NCBI RefSeq assembly: GCF_014489615.1
Contig: NZ_CP060825.1
Coordinates: 2,335,501 to 2,399,500, forward strand
From: Streptomyces genisteinicus
GTDB lineage: Bacteria > Actinomycetota > Actinomycetes > Streptomycetales > Streptomycetaceae
Reading direction: 5' to 3'
DNA length: 64,000 bases
In this document: piece by piece, positions 1 through 9,036 of the stretch
Position numbering within the stretch: position 1 is the first letter of the stretch
How the letters are laid out: every line of letters starts with the position of its first letter
Made by a program: the position numbers and the translations under genes
The notes under the pieces: model-generated
Told to the model about the DNA's origin: nothing
What the model saw: the letters and a program-made list of their open reading frames with translations, nothing else
The model's database searches: none

Positions 1-628
1 GGACCCCCGGCGTCCTCCACAGGTGGGTGAGGTTGACGGGCTTGCCGCCGGCCCGGGCATGCATGCGCAGGTTGAGGAAGACCAGGTCGACACGGCGGCC
101 CAGGTGCTCCAGCCGGTTGAGCTCCGCCTCCCGGCCGCCGGGCAGCCGGACGGTCCCCCGCTCCCACGGGGTGAACAGCGGCAGGCCCATCATCTGGGCG
201 TACGCCTGGCGCAGGCCCTGCTGGCGCGCGGAGACGTAGCCGGGGACGTCCGCCGCGGGGGCCGGCCTGCCGGGCACCTTGTTGACGCCGAAGGATCCCC
301 CGTCCGTGATGTACACGGAGGTGACCGGGACACCGCTCTCGACGGTCTGCGCCACGTCGGGGTTCATGAAGAACAGGTCGTCGTCCGGGTGGGCGACGAT
401 CTGCATGACGCCTGCCGGGCCGGTCCGCGCGAAGGCCCGGCGTACCGTTGCGCCGGTCCGGCCGGCCGGTGTCCCGGAACCGCCGGCGGACGCGGGCGCG
501 TCGGGGAGGAGAGGGCGGGGCGCCGTGGCGCAACCGCTCATCATGCCCGCCGCCGAGGCCGCCGCGACGGCGGCGAGTACGGCCCGCCGCGACGGTACGG
601 AACAATGGGTGTCGATACGGCGAGCCAT
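1..628 (-). CDS. PIG-L family deacetylase, lipoprotein (C-terminus outside window)
   Basis: Partial gene: 209 codons from an ATG at 628 run off the window's left edge. PIG-L (LmbE-like) enzymes are zinc-dependent N-deacetylases of GlcNAc-type sugars. The signature AHPDDD is at about residues 79-84 and supplies metal ligands. The N-terminus looks like a Tat lipoprotein signal: twin arginine (SRRAVL) at about residues 12-17, an Ala-rich segment, then a lipobox ending in Cys33 (MSGC). It is therefore probably anchored outside the membrane and acts on cell-surface sugars. It diverges from the glycosyltransferase/Stealth genes beginning at 823, which suggests a role in trimming a wall glycopolymer. 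The substrate is unknown; the family call is firm, the link to the neighbours is inference. Confidence 0.85.
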   Translation of the reverse strand, partial: MARRIDTHCSVPSRRAVLAAVAAASAAGMMSGCATAPRPLLPDAPASAGGSGTPAGRTGATVRRAFARTGPAGVMQIVAHPDDDLFFMNPDVAQTVESGVPVTSVYITDGGSFGVNKVPGRPAPAADVPGYVSARQQGLRQAYAQMMGLPLFTPWERGTVRLPGGREAELNRLEHLGRRVDLVFLNLRMHARAGGKPVNLTHLWRTPGV

Positions 629-822
629 GTCTTCCTCTTCATGTCGGTGGCCGATCCCCCCGATCGGGCCACTGGTAAAGAGGAGAAAATTGACGACAGG
701 TTTCACCTGGACGAGTGATCGCCGTCACATAAGGTTCGAATTATGAGTCAACTTGCCGATGATGCTCATTCTTGGCACCATGCGACGCTGACCATCAGAT
801 CTGAATGGAAGCCGGGAACGCT
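629..822. promoter_or_regulatory. Divergent promoter region between the PIG-L gene and the glycopolymer genes
   Basis: About 195 bases separate the divergent starts. The stretch around 680-790 is clearly less GC-rich than its surroundings. A short dyad (cagg-n5-cctg) lies at about 698-710. TTGACG at about 690 could be a -35 box, but no good -10 box follows at normal spacing. The promoters are inferred from gene orientation. Confidence 0.3.
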
Positions 823-1824
823 GTGAGTGACTCACTGCTGCCCTATGCGGTGGGCGCTGCCAAGCGTGCCCGCCGGGCCGCCGTACGTGTCCGACGTCGC
901 GTCGAGCAATTGCACACCGTCCCCGCGATCGGTGGTGGAATCCGGCCGCGCGCACAGCTGAGGCCCGTCCACTACTCGGTCTCCAGCGGCAGAACCCTGA
1001 ATTTCGCGGTGTCCGTCCCCGGCGGCGACATCGCGTCCGCCGATCTGCTGCTGTCCCACGGCACCAGCCGCGAGCGCGTCCCGCTGGAACGGGAGCCCCA
1101 GGCCGACGGCAGCCTGCTGCTCACCGCGACCGTGCCCCTGCGCCACCGCGACCGGCCCGGCCCCGGCACCCGCGGGCCCGTGCTCGGCACCGGCATCTGG
1201 CGGCTGACCGTGCTGCTCGCTGACGCCGCGGGGCAGACCCGCCGGGTCCGTGTCACGGCGGCGGCGAACGCGGAGATCTCGGACGGCCCCACCCTCACGT
1301 ACTCCCCCTCCCCGGTGGACGGCACCGTCTTCCGGCCGGTCCGCTCCGTCGACGGCTTCGCCCTGCTGAAGGTCCGGCCCGCCCGGCCGCAGGCCGAGCT
1401 CACCTCCTTCGACCTGCGCTGGGACCGGGTGACCGTGCACGGCCGCCTCATCGGCCGGGAGCCGGACGGCACCGGCACGGCCGAGGCGGTGGTGCGCCGC
1501 GGCAGCCTGACCGCCACGGCGGAGCCCCGCTGGGACGGCGACCGCTTCACCTTCGACGTGCCGCTCCACCGCATGGGCGGCAACCGCGGCGCCTCCCGCA
1601 CCTGGGACCTCTTCCTGCGGGTCGGCGGCAGCCGGCTCCGGATCGCCCGCCGGCTGACCGACGTCCGCCACCCCAAGCAGGTCTACCGCACCCCTTTCCG
1701 CATCATCGCCCTGGACAGCGGAGCCCTCCTGCGGGTGCACGCCCACGTCACCGCGGCGGGGGCGCTGACCGTCGCCTGCGCAGAACTCGAACCGGCGCCC
1801 CGAAGCACTGAGGACATCGCATGA
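823..1824 (+). CDS. Conserved protein of unknown function coupled to a GT4-Stealth glycosyltransferase
   Basis: I do not recognise a characterised domain. From GTG 823 the product is 333 aa; an in-frame ATG at 805 is possible, but GTG has the better purine-rich stretch (GGGAAC) just upstream. After a basic N-terminus (residues about 8-30) the protein looks beta-rich, with repeated patterns such as RVPLEREP and ARPQAELTSFDLRW that suggest tandem sandwich-type domains. There are no transmembrane segments or signal peptide. Its TGA overlaps the ATG of the next gene (ATGA at 1821-1824), so the two are almost certainly translationally coupled. A role in polymer recognition, priming or assembly with the glycosyltransferase is inference. 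Confidence 0.75.
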   Translation: MSDSLLPYAVGAAKRARRAAVRVRRRVEQLHTVPAIGGGIRPRAQLRPVHYSVSSGRTLNFAVSVPGGDIASADLLLSHGTSRERVPLEREPQADGSLLLTATVPLRHRDRPGPGTRGPVLGTGIWRLTVLLADAAGQTRRVRVTAAANAEISDGPTLTYSPSPVDGTVFRPVRSVDGFALLKVRPARPQAELTSFDLRWDRVTVHGRLIGREPDGTGTAEAVVRRGSLTATAEPRWDGDRFTFDVPLHRMGGNRGASRTWDLFLRVGGSRLRIARRLTDVRHPKQVYRTPFRIIALDSGALLRVHAHVTAAGALTVACAELEPAPRSTEDIA

Positions 1825-4631
1825 AGATCACGTTTCTGCTCACCTGGGGCGACGAGATGGGCGGCACCGAGATGGCCGCCTACACCCAGGCGATCCACCT
1901 CGCGCCCCGCCACGAGGTCGAGGTCCTCAGCGTCTTCAAGACCCGCCAGGAACCGTTCTTCGCCGCGGCCAGGAAGGTCAAGCGGCGCTACCTGATCGAC
2001 CGGACCGGCTCCACCGAGCGCCCGGTGCGCGCCTCGGCGCTGACCGCCGACGCGTGCCGCACGCTGGCCTCGCTCCCGAGCGAGATCATCAAGCCGTCCT
2101 GGGAGAGCACCTTCAACCGCCTCTCCGACGTGGAGCTGAAGCGGGAGCTGGCCGAACTGGACAGCGACATCCTGGTCAGCACCACACCGGCCCTGATGGC
2201 CGCCGTCGCCGAACTCACCCCCGCCCGGGTGATCACCGTGCACCAGGAGCACCGGGCCTCCCAGCTCCGCGGCGTCACCGGTGAACCCCTGCTCGTGTAC
2301 GGGCCCATGCTCGACGCCCTGGTCTCGCTCACCGAGCGCACCAACGACTGGTTCGCCGACTCGCTCCAGGCCGCCGCGCCCGAGCTGGTCTTCATCCCCA
2401 ACGCGGTGCCCGACGGCTACCGCCAGCGCTCCGACCTGGAGAGCAGGACGATCGTCCTGGCTGCCCGGATGACCCCGGAGAAGCAGCTGGACCACGCCAT
2501 CAACGCGTTCCACAAGCTCCGCGACGACTTCCCGGACTGGACGCTGCGCATCTTCGGCGACGGCCCCCAGCTCGTCAGGCTGCGCCGTCTCGTCGAAGGG
2601 CTCGGCCTGCACTCGCACGTCGAACTCATGGGCCGCTCCGACCAGATGGAACAGGAGTGGGCCAAGGCCGCGCTCTGCCTGCTGCCCTCGCGCAACGAGG
2701 CGTTCCCGCTGGTGCTGCTGGAGGTGTTCGCCGCCGGTGTGCCGGTGATCGCCTACGACATCGTCACCGGCCCCGCCGAGATCATCCGCCACGACGTGGA
2801 CGGCCTGCTCGTCCCCCCGGGCGACATCGACTCCCTCGCGTCGGCCATGTCCCGGCTGATGAGCGACGACGAGACGCGGCACGCCTTCGGCAGGGCCGCC
2901 CGTGCCGGGGTCGACGAGCGCTTCTCCGGCGAGAAGATCACCGCCCAGTGGGAGGAGCTCTTCGAGCGCCTCCTCGCCGGCCGCGACAAGCCCGAGCGGC
3001 TCGCCGCGCGCGCCGACCGCACCGCGCTGCGCATCGCCGAGGGCGGCACCAAGAGCTTCAGCGTCGCCGCCCCCGTCTCCCACCTCGCGAACTCCGCCGA
3101 CGAGCAGAAGGCCCGCGAGGTCCTCATCCAGGCGCAGGACCGGTCCCTGATCCGCTCCGCCGGCCGCCTGGCCGAGGAGCGCAACGACATAAACGGACCG
3201 ACCATGGCCGATCTCAACCTGGAGATCACGGCCGGGGCCTTCGAGAGCGCGGGCGTCCCCTTCGTCCTCGTCCGCAACGACGGCGTCCCGCACCTGCTCG
3301 CCGTGCCGGTCGAGCGGCGCGCGGACGCGCTGCGCGCGCTGGCCACCGAGCTGGCGGGCCAGCCGGTCTACGGCGAGCTGATCACGCCGCGCGGCGCCGC
3401 CCCCGGCGCGGTGCTCGCCGAACGCCTCGAAGGCGTCGGCGACATCGCCGGCGTGCGGGTCTTCAAGCCGGTGACGAGCCCGAGCCGCACCCTGCGCTAC
3501 GGGCCCGCCTACGGCTGCACCGTCGAGTTCTGGGACGAGGACGAGGACGGCTGGCGCAACAGCCCCCGGTCCGCGACGCTCCTCGGCCGCAGGCTGCCCT
3601 CGCTGGAGGCCACGGCCAAGATCCAGGTCGGCGAGCACGCCTACCCGACGCTGAGCCAGTTCACCAAGAAGCTGATGTGGGACGTCGACTTCCCCGTCGA
3701 CGTCGTCTACACCTGGGTCGACGACACCGACCCGGCCTGGCGCGAGCGGCGCGACGCCGTCCGCCGGCGCATGGACATGCCCGTCGACGACGCGGACAGC
3801 GGCGACGTCCGCTTCCGCAACCGCGACGAACTGCGGTACTCGCTGCGGTCGCTGGCGATGTTCGCGCCGTGGGTGCGGACCGTCTACCTGGTGACGGACG
3901 ACCAGACGCCCTCCTGGCTCGACACCGACCAGCCAGGCATCGAGGTCGTCAGCCACCGGGACATCTTCACCGACCCCGAGTGGCTGCCGACGTTCAACTC
4001 GCACGCCATCGAGAGCCAGCTGCACCGCATCGAGGGCCTCTCGGAGCACTTCCTCTACCTCAACGACGACGTGTTCATCGGGCGTCCGCTGACGGCGAGT
4101 TCGTTCTTCATGAGCAACGGGCTGGCGAAGCTGTTCCGTTCGCCGACCGCGGTCCCGCCGAGCGACCCGTCGCCGGACGACGAGGGCTACTTCGCCGCCG
4201 CCAAGAACAACCGGGGCCTGCTGGAGGAGGCGTTCGGGCGGGTCGCCACCCACGGCTTCCTGCACGCCCCGCACCCGCTGCGCCGCAGTGTGCTGGCGGA
4301 GATCGCCGAGCGGTTCCCCGAGGAGGTGTCGGCCACCGCCCGCAACCCGTTCCGCGCGAACACGGACCTGTCCCTCACCTCGTCGCTGCACCACCACTAC
4401 GGCTACCTCACCGGCCGTTCGGTGCCCGCCCTGATCTCGTGCAGCTACATCAACGTCGGCAACTACGAGCACCACACCGTGCTCAGCCGGCTGCTGGCCT
4501 CCCGGAGCCACGACGTGTTCTGCATCGGCGAGTCGGCGGACGCCGAGGTGCCGGTCGACGAGCAGGACCGCGTGCTGCGCGCGTTCCTGAACGCCTACTA
4601 CCCGGTCCGCTCGCGCTTCGAGCGCGACTGA
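1821..4631 (+). CDS. Bifunctional glycosyltransferase family 4 - Stealth phosphotransferase fusion
   Basis: The 936-residue protein has two catalytic halves. Residues about 1-390 are a GT4 (GT-B fold) retaining glycosyltransferase, with the donor-site stretch FPLVLLEVFAAGVPVIAYD (about 295-313) holding the conserved Glu. Residues about 620-920 carry the Stealth conserved regions: CR1 DVVYTWVD (627-634), CR2 from [12 protein letters not shown] (667 on) through the FNSHAIES and LYLNDDVF blocks, CR3 HAPHPLRR (815-822), and a CR4-like C-terminus. Stealth enzymes transfer sugar-1-phosphate to make phosphodiester-linked glycans; animal GlcNAc-1-phosphotransferase is a homologue. About 200 residues before CR1 resemble the same part of the neighbouring Stealth protein. 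The fusion could add a hexose and then a hexose-phosphate, giving a diglycosyl-phosphate repeat; that product is inference. It probably works at the cytoplasmic membrane face. Confidence 0.9.
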   Translation: MKITFLLTWGDEMGGTEMAAYTQAIHLAPRHEVEVLSVFKTRQEPFFAAARKVKRRYLIDRTGSTERPVRASALTADACRTLASLPSEIIKPSWESTFNRLSDVELKRELAELDSDILVSTTPALMAAVAELTPARVITVHQEHRASQLRGVTGEPLLVYGPMLDALVSLTERTNDWFADSLQAAAPELVFIPNAVPDGYRQRSDLESRTIVLAARMTPEKQLDHAINAFHKLRDDFPDWTLRIFGDGPQLVRLRRLVEGLGLHSHVELMGRSDQMEQEWAKAALCLLPSRNEAFPLVLLEVFAAGVPVIAYDIVTGPAEIIRHDVDGLLVPPGDIDSLASAMSRLMSDDETRHAFGRAARAGVDERFSGEKITAQWEELFERLLAGRDKPERLAARADRTALRIAEGGTKSFSVAAPVSHLANSADEQKAREVLIQAQDRSLIRSAGRLAEERNDINGPTMADLNLEITAGAFESAGVPFVLVRNDGVPHLLAVPVERRADALRALATELAGQPVYGELITPRGAAPGAVLAERLEGVGDIAGVRVFKPVTSPSRTLRYGPAYGCTVEFWDEDEDGWRNSPRSATLLGRRLPSLEATAKIQVGEHAYPTLSQFTKKLMWDVDFPVDVVYTWVDDTDPAWRERRDAVRRRMDMPVDDADSGDVRFRNRDELRYSLRSLAMFAPWVRTVYLVTDDQTPSWLDTDQPGIEVVSHRDIFTDPEWLPTFNSHAIESQLHRIEGLSEHFLYLNDDVFIGRPLTASSFFMSNGLAKLFRSPTAVPPSDPSPDDEGYFAAAKNNRGLLEEAFGRVATHGFLHAPHPLRRSVLAEIAERFPEEVSATARNPFRANTDLSLTSSLHHHYGYLTGRSVPALISCSYINVGNYEHHTVLSRLLASRSHDVFCIGESADAEVPVDEQDRVLRAFLNAYYPVRSRFERD

Positions 4632-4645
4632 CCACGGCGGCGCCC

Positions 4646-4700
4646 CACGGCTGAGGGGGCCTGCACCGTCCGCCGGACGGTGCAGGCCCCCTCAGCCGTG
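4646..4700. terminator. Bidirectional terminator between convergent Stealth genes
   Basis: A perfect 55-base palindrome (26-bp stem, 3-base loop centred at 4673) lies between the stop at 4631 (+) and the stop at 4717 (-). There is no U-tract, as usual in Streptomyces. It should stop transcription from both sides. Confidence 0.9.
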
Positions 4701-4716
4701 CCGGGGAGAGCCGGCG

Positions 4717-6471
4717 CTACTTCTCGTACGGGCTGCGCACCGGGAAGTACGCCTCCAGGAACGGCGTGATCAGGTCCTTCTGGGTCGTCACGTCCTGCTC
4801 GGTGGAGACCGTGTCGTTGACGCAGAACACCGTCTTGTCCCGGTTGGCCAGCAGCCGGCCGAGCCGGGCCTCCGTCCACGGGTGGGTCAGGTCGAGGTAG
4901 GTGTAGGGCAGCGCGGACGGCAGGGCGCGCTGGGTGTGGAACGCGTAGTAGTGGTGCAGCGACGAGGCGATCGAGATGTCGTCGATGCTCCGGAACCGGC
5001 TGCCCTCGGTCGTGCGGTACTCGAACTCGAACTCGGTCTCGATCTCGGTGAGCACGCTGCGCCGCAGCGGGTGCGGCATGTGCTTCATCTTCTGCACGAG
5101 CACCTTGCCGTAGCGCTCCTCGATCAGCCGGCGGTTGTTCTTGCCGGCCGCCGCGACCGGCGGGTCGCCAGCGGTCTTCTCGCCCAGCGGCACCAGGGCC
5201 GGCGAGGGGAAGAACTTGGTGAGGCCGTTCGACAGGAAGAAGTCCCCGGGCGTCACCTCGCTGCCGAGCATCACGTCGTCGTTGAAGTAGAGGAAGTGCT
5301 CCGAGAGGCCGTCGATGTGGTGCAACTGGCTCTCGATGGCGTGCGAGTTGAACGTCGGCAGCCCGGCCGGGGACCGGAAGACGTCCCGGTGGGAGACCAC
5401 CTTCAGGCCGGGGACCTCGGTGTTCAGCCAGGAGGGGGTCTGGTCGTCCGTCACCAGGTAGATGTTCCGCACCCAGGGCGCGTACATGTGGAGCGAGCGC
5501 AGCGAGTAGCGGAGTTCGTCGCGGCTCAGGTACCGGGCGGCGTTGGCGGCCTCCGCGTGGTAGCCCTCGCCGGAGAACTCGGCACGCCGCCGGAGCCAGG
5601 CGGGGTCGGCGCCGTCGACCCAGGTGTAGACGACGTCGACAGGGAAGGCGACCTCGTCCGTGTGGACCACGGCCAGTTCGGGCCGGGTCGGCACCTGGGC
5701 CGCGTCGGCGGACTCCCGGGGCGCGAGGCTGGTGAAGTACGACTCCGGCACCCGGACGGTGTCGCCCGTGAGCGGCAGCCTCTCCGCGAGCTTCCCCGGG
5801 CGGGGCGCGGTGAGTTCGCCCTCCTCCTCGTACCAGAACTCGACGTCGCAGCCGTACTGCGTGCCGAGCTTGAGCTGGCGCGTGAGATCCGTGCGGTACC
5901 AGGTGACCCGCACGACCTCCGCGTCCCGCAGCCGGCGCCAGGTCGACGCCTCGTAGCCGGGCAGCGACGCCTGCGTCACGGCCCCGTTGCCGCGGACGAC
6001 CGTGGCGTAGCCCGGCTTGTCGGAGCAGGCGCCGGCGAGCGCCTTCAGCACGGCCGCGCGGTCCTCGGTCCGGACGGCGACGGCGGACGCGGTGTCCGAG
6101 CGGCCGCGGACGCAGAAGTGCTCGACGCCGGCGGCCTCCAGGGCGTCCAGCACCGAGGCGAGGTTCTCCCGGCGGGCGCGCAGCGGCGTCATGCCCTCGT
6201 CGACGAGAGCGACCTTGGGCTCCTGGCCGATGGAGACGACGGCCCGGTCGGGCCCCGAGGCCAGGGCCTCGTAGCGCCGGGCGACCCGGCCCGCGCGGAT
6301 GCGCTCGGCGACGGCGGTGCCGCCCGCGATGCGCATCTTCAGCCGGCGGCGCATGTCGGCGTCGACCTGCGAAACGATCGCCCGCCTCACACTCTCCGGG
6401 ACGGCTCGGCGGTAGACCCCAAGCAGCCGGGGTGCCTCGGGATTTCGCACGGCGGGCGACTCCTCGAACAT
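4717..6471 (-). CDS. Stealth family sugar-phosphate transferase
   Basis: 584 aa, with all Stealth blocks: CR1 [12 protein letters not shown] from residue 279, CR2 with [31 protein letters not shown] and [10 protein letters not shown]3 HMPHPLRR from residue 464, and a C-terminal CR4-like segment. Residues about 90-275 match the pre-CR1 module of the convergent fusion protein, including YGCDVEFW here against YGCTVEFW there. Stealth proteins make phosphodiester-linked polysaccharides (capsule or wall polymers), using a nucleotide-sugar as the sugar-1-phosphate donor. No glycosyltransferase domain or membrane helix is present. The two genes are clearly paralogous and convergent, so this one has its own promoter upstream of 6471. 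The polymer is not identifiable from sequence. Confidence 0.9.
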   Translation of the reverse strand: MFEESPAVRNPEAPRLLGVYRRAVPESVRRAIVSQVDADMRRRLKMRIAGGTAVAERIRAGRVARRYEALASGPDRAVVSIGQEPKVALVDEGMTPLRARRENLASVLDALEAAGVEHFCVRGRSDTASAVAVRTEDRAAVLKALAGACSDKPGYATVVRGNGAVTQASLPGYEASTWRRLRDAEVVRVTWYRTDLTRQLKLGTQYGCDVEFWYEEEGELTAPRPGKLAERLPLTGDTVRVPESYFTSLAPRESADAAQVPTRPELAVVHTDEVAFPVDVVYTWVDGADPAWLRRRAEFSGEGYHAEAANAARYLSRDELRYSLRSLHMYAPWVRNIYLVTDDQTPSWLNTEVPGLKVVSHRDVFRSPAGLPTFNSHAIESQLHHIDGLSEHFLYFNDDVMLGSEVTPGDFFLSNGLTKFFPSPALVPLGEKTAGDPPVAAAGKNNRRLIEERYGKVLVQKMKHMPHPLRRSVLTEIETEFEFEYRTTEGSRFRSIDDISIASSLHHYYAFHTQRALPSALPYTYLDLTHPWTEARLGRLLANRDKTVFCVNDTVSTEQDVTTQKDLITPFLEAYFPVRSPYEK

Positions 6472-6720
6472 GAACGGAAAAGAACGTGAACTCGTCCAGT
6501 ATGACGGGTGCCGGACACGGACCGTTCCGCCGGGAGCGCCTGCGAGCCACCCCGTTCCGCAGCCCCCGCGCCCCGCACCCCGACCCCCGGACGGCCGCGC
6601 GCCCGCCCCGCGGCCGAGGCCGTGGAGCGGGCGCGCGGCGGGTGTCCGCGGTACGGGCCGGCGCTGACCGCGGTGGAGCGGGCGGCGGTCGTCCCCGGTG
6701 CGGGCGGGCGCGGGCGCCGG

Positions 6721-8157
6721 TCAGAAGGGGTCGAAGCCCTCGAACTCGCGCTGCGCCTCGTCGCGCTCCGCCTCGCGGTCGCGGCGGCGCTGGGCCGCCG
6801 GACGCGGGGCCTCCAGACGGTGGTCCTCGCCGCGGCGGCCGAGCATCTCCGCACCGGCCATCACCGTCGGCTCCCAGTCGAAGACGACCGCGTTGTCCTC
6901 GGGGCCGATCGCGACGCCGTCACCGGCCCGGGCGCCGGCCTTCATCAGGGCGTCCTCGACACCGAGGCGGTTGAGGCGGTCGGCCAGGTAGCCGACGGCC
7001 TCGTCGTTGTTGAAGTCGGTCTGCCGCACCCAGCGCTCCGGCTTCTCGCCGCGCACCCGGTACAGGTCCTCCTCCTCCGCGGTGACCGTGAAGCCGGCGT
7101 CGTCGACCGCCTTGGGGCGGATCACGATCCGGGTGGCCTCCTCCACCGGCTTCGCCGCACGCGCCTCGGAGACGATCTCGGCGAGCGCGAACGACAGCTC
7201 CTTCAGGCCCTTGTGGGCCACGGCGGACACCTCGAGGACGCGGTAGCCGCGCTGCTCCAGGTCCGGCCGGATCATGTCGGCGAGGTCCTGGCCGTCCGGG
7301 ATGTCGATCTTGTTGAGGACGACGATGCGCGGGCGGTCGTCGAGGCCGCCGTACTGCCGCAGCTCCTCCTCGATGACGTCCAGGTCGGAGAGGGGGTCGC
7401 GGTCCGACTCCAGGGTGGCCGTGTCCAGCACGTGCACCAGCACCGAGCAGCGCTCGACGTGGCGCAGGAACTCCAGGCCCAGACCGCGGCCCTGGCTGGC
7501 CCCCGGGATGAGGCCGGGGACGTCGGCGATCGTGAAGACGGTCGAACCGGCGGTCACCACACCCAGGTTGGGCACGAGCGTGGTGAAGGGGTAGTCGGCG
7601 ATCTTCGGCTTGGCCGCGCTGAGCACCGAGATCAGCGACGACTTGCCCGCGCTCGGGTATCCGACGAGCGCGACGTCGGCGACGGTCTTCAGCTCCAGCA
7701 CGACGTCGCCGGCCCGGCCGGGCTCGCCGAGCAGCGCGAAGCCGGGGGCCTTGCGGCGGGCGGAGGCGAGCGCCGCGTTGCCGAGGCCGCCGCGGCCGCC
7801 GTCGGCGGCGACGTAGGTGGTGCCCTGTCCGACCAGGTCGGCGAGGACGTTGCCCTGCTTGTCGAGGACGACGGTGCCGTCCGGCACGGGCAGCACCAGG
7901 TCCTGGCCGTCCTTGCCGGAGCGGTTGCCGCCCTCGCCGGGCTTGCCGTTGGTGGCCTTGCGGTGCGGGCTGTGGTGGTAGTCGAGCAGCGTCGTCACGG
8001 ACTGGTCGACGACCAGGACGACGTCCCCGCCGCGCCCGCCGTTGCCGCCGTCCGGGCCGCCGAGCGGCTTGAACTTCTCCCGGTGCACGGAGGCACAGCC
8101 GTGGCCTCCGTTACCCGCGGCGACATGCAGCTCGACGCGGTCCACGAAGGTGGTCAT
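6721..8157 (-). CDS. obg: Obg GTPase, ribosome assembly and developmental regulator
   Basis: 478 aa. Residues about 1-158 form the glycine-rich Obg fold ([18 protein letters not shown] and [14 protein letters not shown]). The G domain has the P-loop GYPSAGKS (166-173), the G3 segment DVPGL and the NKID base-recognition motif. The C-terminal OCT domain follows and ends EFEGFDPF. Obg binds the 50S subunit and couples GTP/(p)ppGpp status to ribosome maturation; in Streptomyces it also affects aerial mycelium onset. It is the last gene of rplU-rpmA-obg, but a strong hairpin lies between rpmA and obg, so its expression may be set by partial read-through or a local promoter. Confidence 0.98.
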   Translation of the reverse strand: MTTFVDRVELHVAAGNGGHGCASVHREKFKPLGGPDGGNGGRGGDVVLVVDQSVTTLLDYHHSPHRKATNGKPGEGGNRSGKDGQDLVLPVPDGTVVLDKQGNVLADLVGQGTTYVAADGGRGGLGNAALASARRKAPGFALLGEPGRAGDVVLELKTVADVALVGYPSAGKSSLISVLSAAKPKIADYPFTTLVPNLGVVTAGSTVFTIADVPGLIPGASQGRGLGLEFLRHVERCSVLVHVLDTATLESDRDPLSDLDVIEEELRQYGGLDDRPRIVVLNKIDIPDGQDLADMIRPDLEQRGYRVLEVSAVAHKGLKELSFALAEIVSEARAAKPVEEATRIVIRPKAVDDAGFTVTAEEEDLYRVRGEKPERWVRQTDFNNDEAVGYLADRLNRLGVEDALMKAGARAGDGVAIGPEDNAVVFDWEPTVMAGAEMLGRRGEDHRLEAPRPAAQRRRDREAERDEAQREFEGFDPF

Positions 8158-8230
8158 GGGTGTGCCTCCAGTGAATGGGTGGGTCCTGCGGAAAAACCGA
8201 TGGACATGTCTGTCCCTACAACAAACGAAA

Positions 8231-8267
8231 GGCGGACCCGCTTCCCGTACGGGAAGTGGGGTCCGCC
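8231..8267 (-). terminator. Intercistronic hairpin between rpmA and obg (attenuator or partial terminator)
   Basis: A long inverted repeat starts about 18 bases after the rpmA stop: a 9-bp outer stem (8231-8239 with 8259-8267) and an inner 6-bp stem around a GTAC loop (8241-8256). Inside an operon it would lower obg transcript relative to the ribosomal-protein genes, or protect the upstream mRNA 3' end. Confidence 0.75.
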
Positions 8268-8284
8268 CCTCGGAACCGGACCGG

Positions 8285-8539
8285 TCAGGCGACCGGAACG
8301 ATGTTCACGACCTTGCGACCACGGTGGCTGCCGAACTCCACCGCACCGGGCAGCAGAGCGAACAGGGTGTCGTCGCCGCCGCGGCCCACGCCCGCACCGG
8401 GGTGGAAGTGGGTGCCGCGCTGACGGACAAGGATCTCACCGGCGCTGACGACCTGACCGCCGAAGCGCTTCACGCCGAGCCGCTGAGCGTTGGAGTCGCG
8501 ACCGTTCCGGGTGGACGATGCGCCCTTCTTGTGTGCCAT
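8285..8539 (-). CDS. rpmA: 50S ribosomal protein L27
   Basis: 84 aa, the normal length. It begins [16 protein letters not shown], the conserved flexible N-terminal tail that reaches the peptidyl-transferase centre, followed by the L27 core ([34 protein letters not shown]). There is no N-terminal extension of the cleaved Firmicutes type. It sits 14 bases after rplU, so it is co-transcribed with it. Confidence 0.99.
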   Translation of the reverse strand: MAHKKGASSTRNGRDSNAQRLGVKRFGGQVVSAGEILVRQRGTHFHPGAGVGRGGDDTLFALLPGAVEFGSHRGRKVVNIVPVA

Positions 8540-8553
8540 GTCTCCTCAGTCCC

Positions 8554-8874
8554 TTACTTCGCAGCCGCGGGGATGCCGGTGACCTTGATCGCCGTGTACT
8601 GCTGGCGGTGACCCTGGCGGCGGCGGTAGCCGGTCTTGTTCTTGTAGCGAAGGATGTCGATCTTCGCACCCTTGTGGTGGTCCACGACCTCGGCGGTGAC
8701 CTTGATACCGGCCAGCACCCACGGGTCGCTGGTCACGGCGTCGCCGTCGACAACGAGCAGGGTCGAGAGCTCGACCGTGTCGCCAACCTGGGCAGTGGAA
8801 ATCTTGTCAACCTCAACGATGTCGCCGACAGCAACCTTGTGCTGGCGACCACCGCTGCGCACGATGGCGTACAC
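8554..8874 (-). CDS. rplU: 50S ribosomal protein L21
   Basis: 106 aa from GTG 8874, giving the standard L21 start (M)[13 protein letters not shown]. Longer in-frame readings up to 9036 add only low-complexity sequence. The typical C-terminus [15 protein letters not shown] is present. L21 binds 23S rRNA in the large subunit. It is the first gene of the rplU-rpmA-obg unit. The purine run GAGAGAGAGA just upstream of the GTG may serve as ribosome binding site. Confidence 0.98.
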   Translation of the reverse strand: MYAIVRSGGRQHKVAVGDIVEVDKISTAQVGDTVELSTLLVVDGDAVTSDPWVLAGIKVTAEVVDHHKGAKIDILRYKNKTGYRRRQGHRQQYTAIKVTGIPAAAK

Positions 8875-9009
8875 GCGGATCTCTCTCTCGCTCGAACGGA
8901 ATCCCTGATGCCAGCCGCGCGTACGGGCCGGGGCCCGGGTGATCGGGATGGTCCGAAGCGGACGAGCGGCCTCTCCCGGCGGACCGGAAGGGAGGTGCTC
9001 AGGGATGGG

Positions 9010-9036
9010 CGTATAAGGAAACACGCCGATGGACAA
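9010..9036 (-). promoter_or_regulatory. rplU: Possible promoter of rplU-rpmA-obg
   Basis: On the minus strand TTGTCC (9036-9031) is followed after 15 bases by TATACG (9015-9010), about 135 bases upstream of rplU. The spacing is short for a sigma-70-type promoter, so this is tentative. The long leader would leave room for ribosomal-protein feedback control, but no specific structure was recognised. Confidence 0.3.

Noticed and set aside
1683..4511. 942-residue minus-strand open frame antisense to the GT4-Stealth gene
   Set aside because: It arises from high GC content; the product is Val/Gly/Ala/Arg-rich with no domains, while the plus strand has a clear two-domain enzyme.
4598..6550. 650-residue alternative minus-strand frame over the second Stealth gene
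   Set aside because: It is a +1/-1 shifted copy of the same strand, Arg/Pro-rich, without Stealth motifs.
6646..6673. Terminator after obg (ccgcggt / accgcgg inverted repeat)
   Set aside because: Only a 7-bp stem with a 14-base loop about 50 bases from the stop. Too weak to list.
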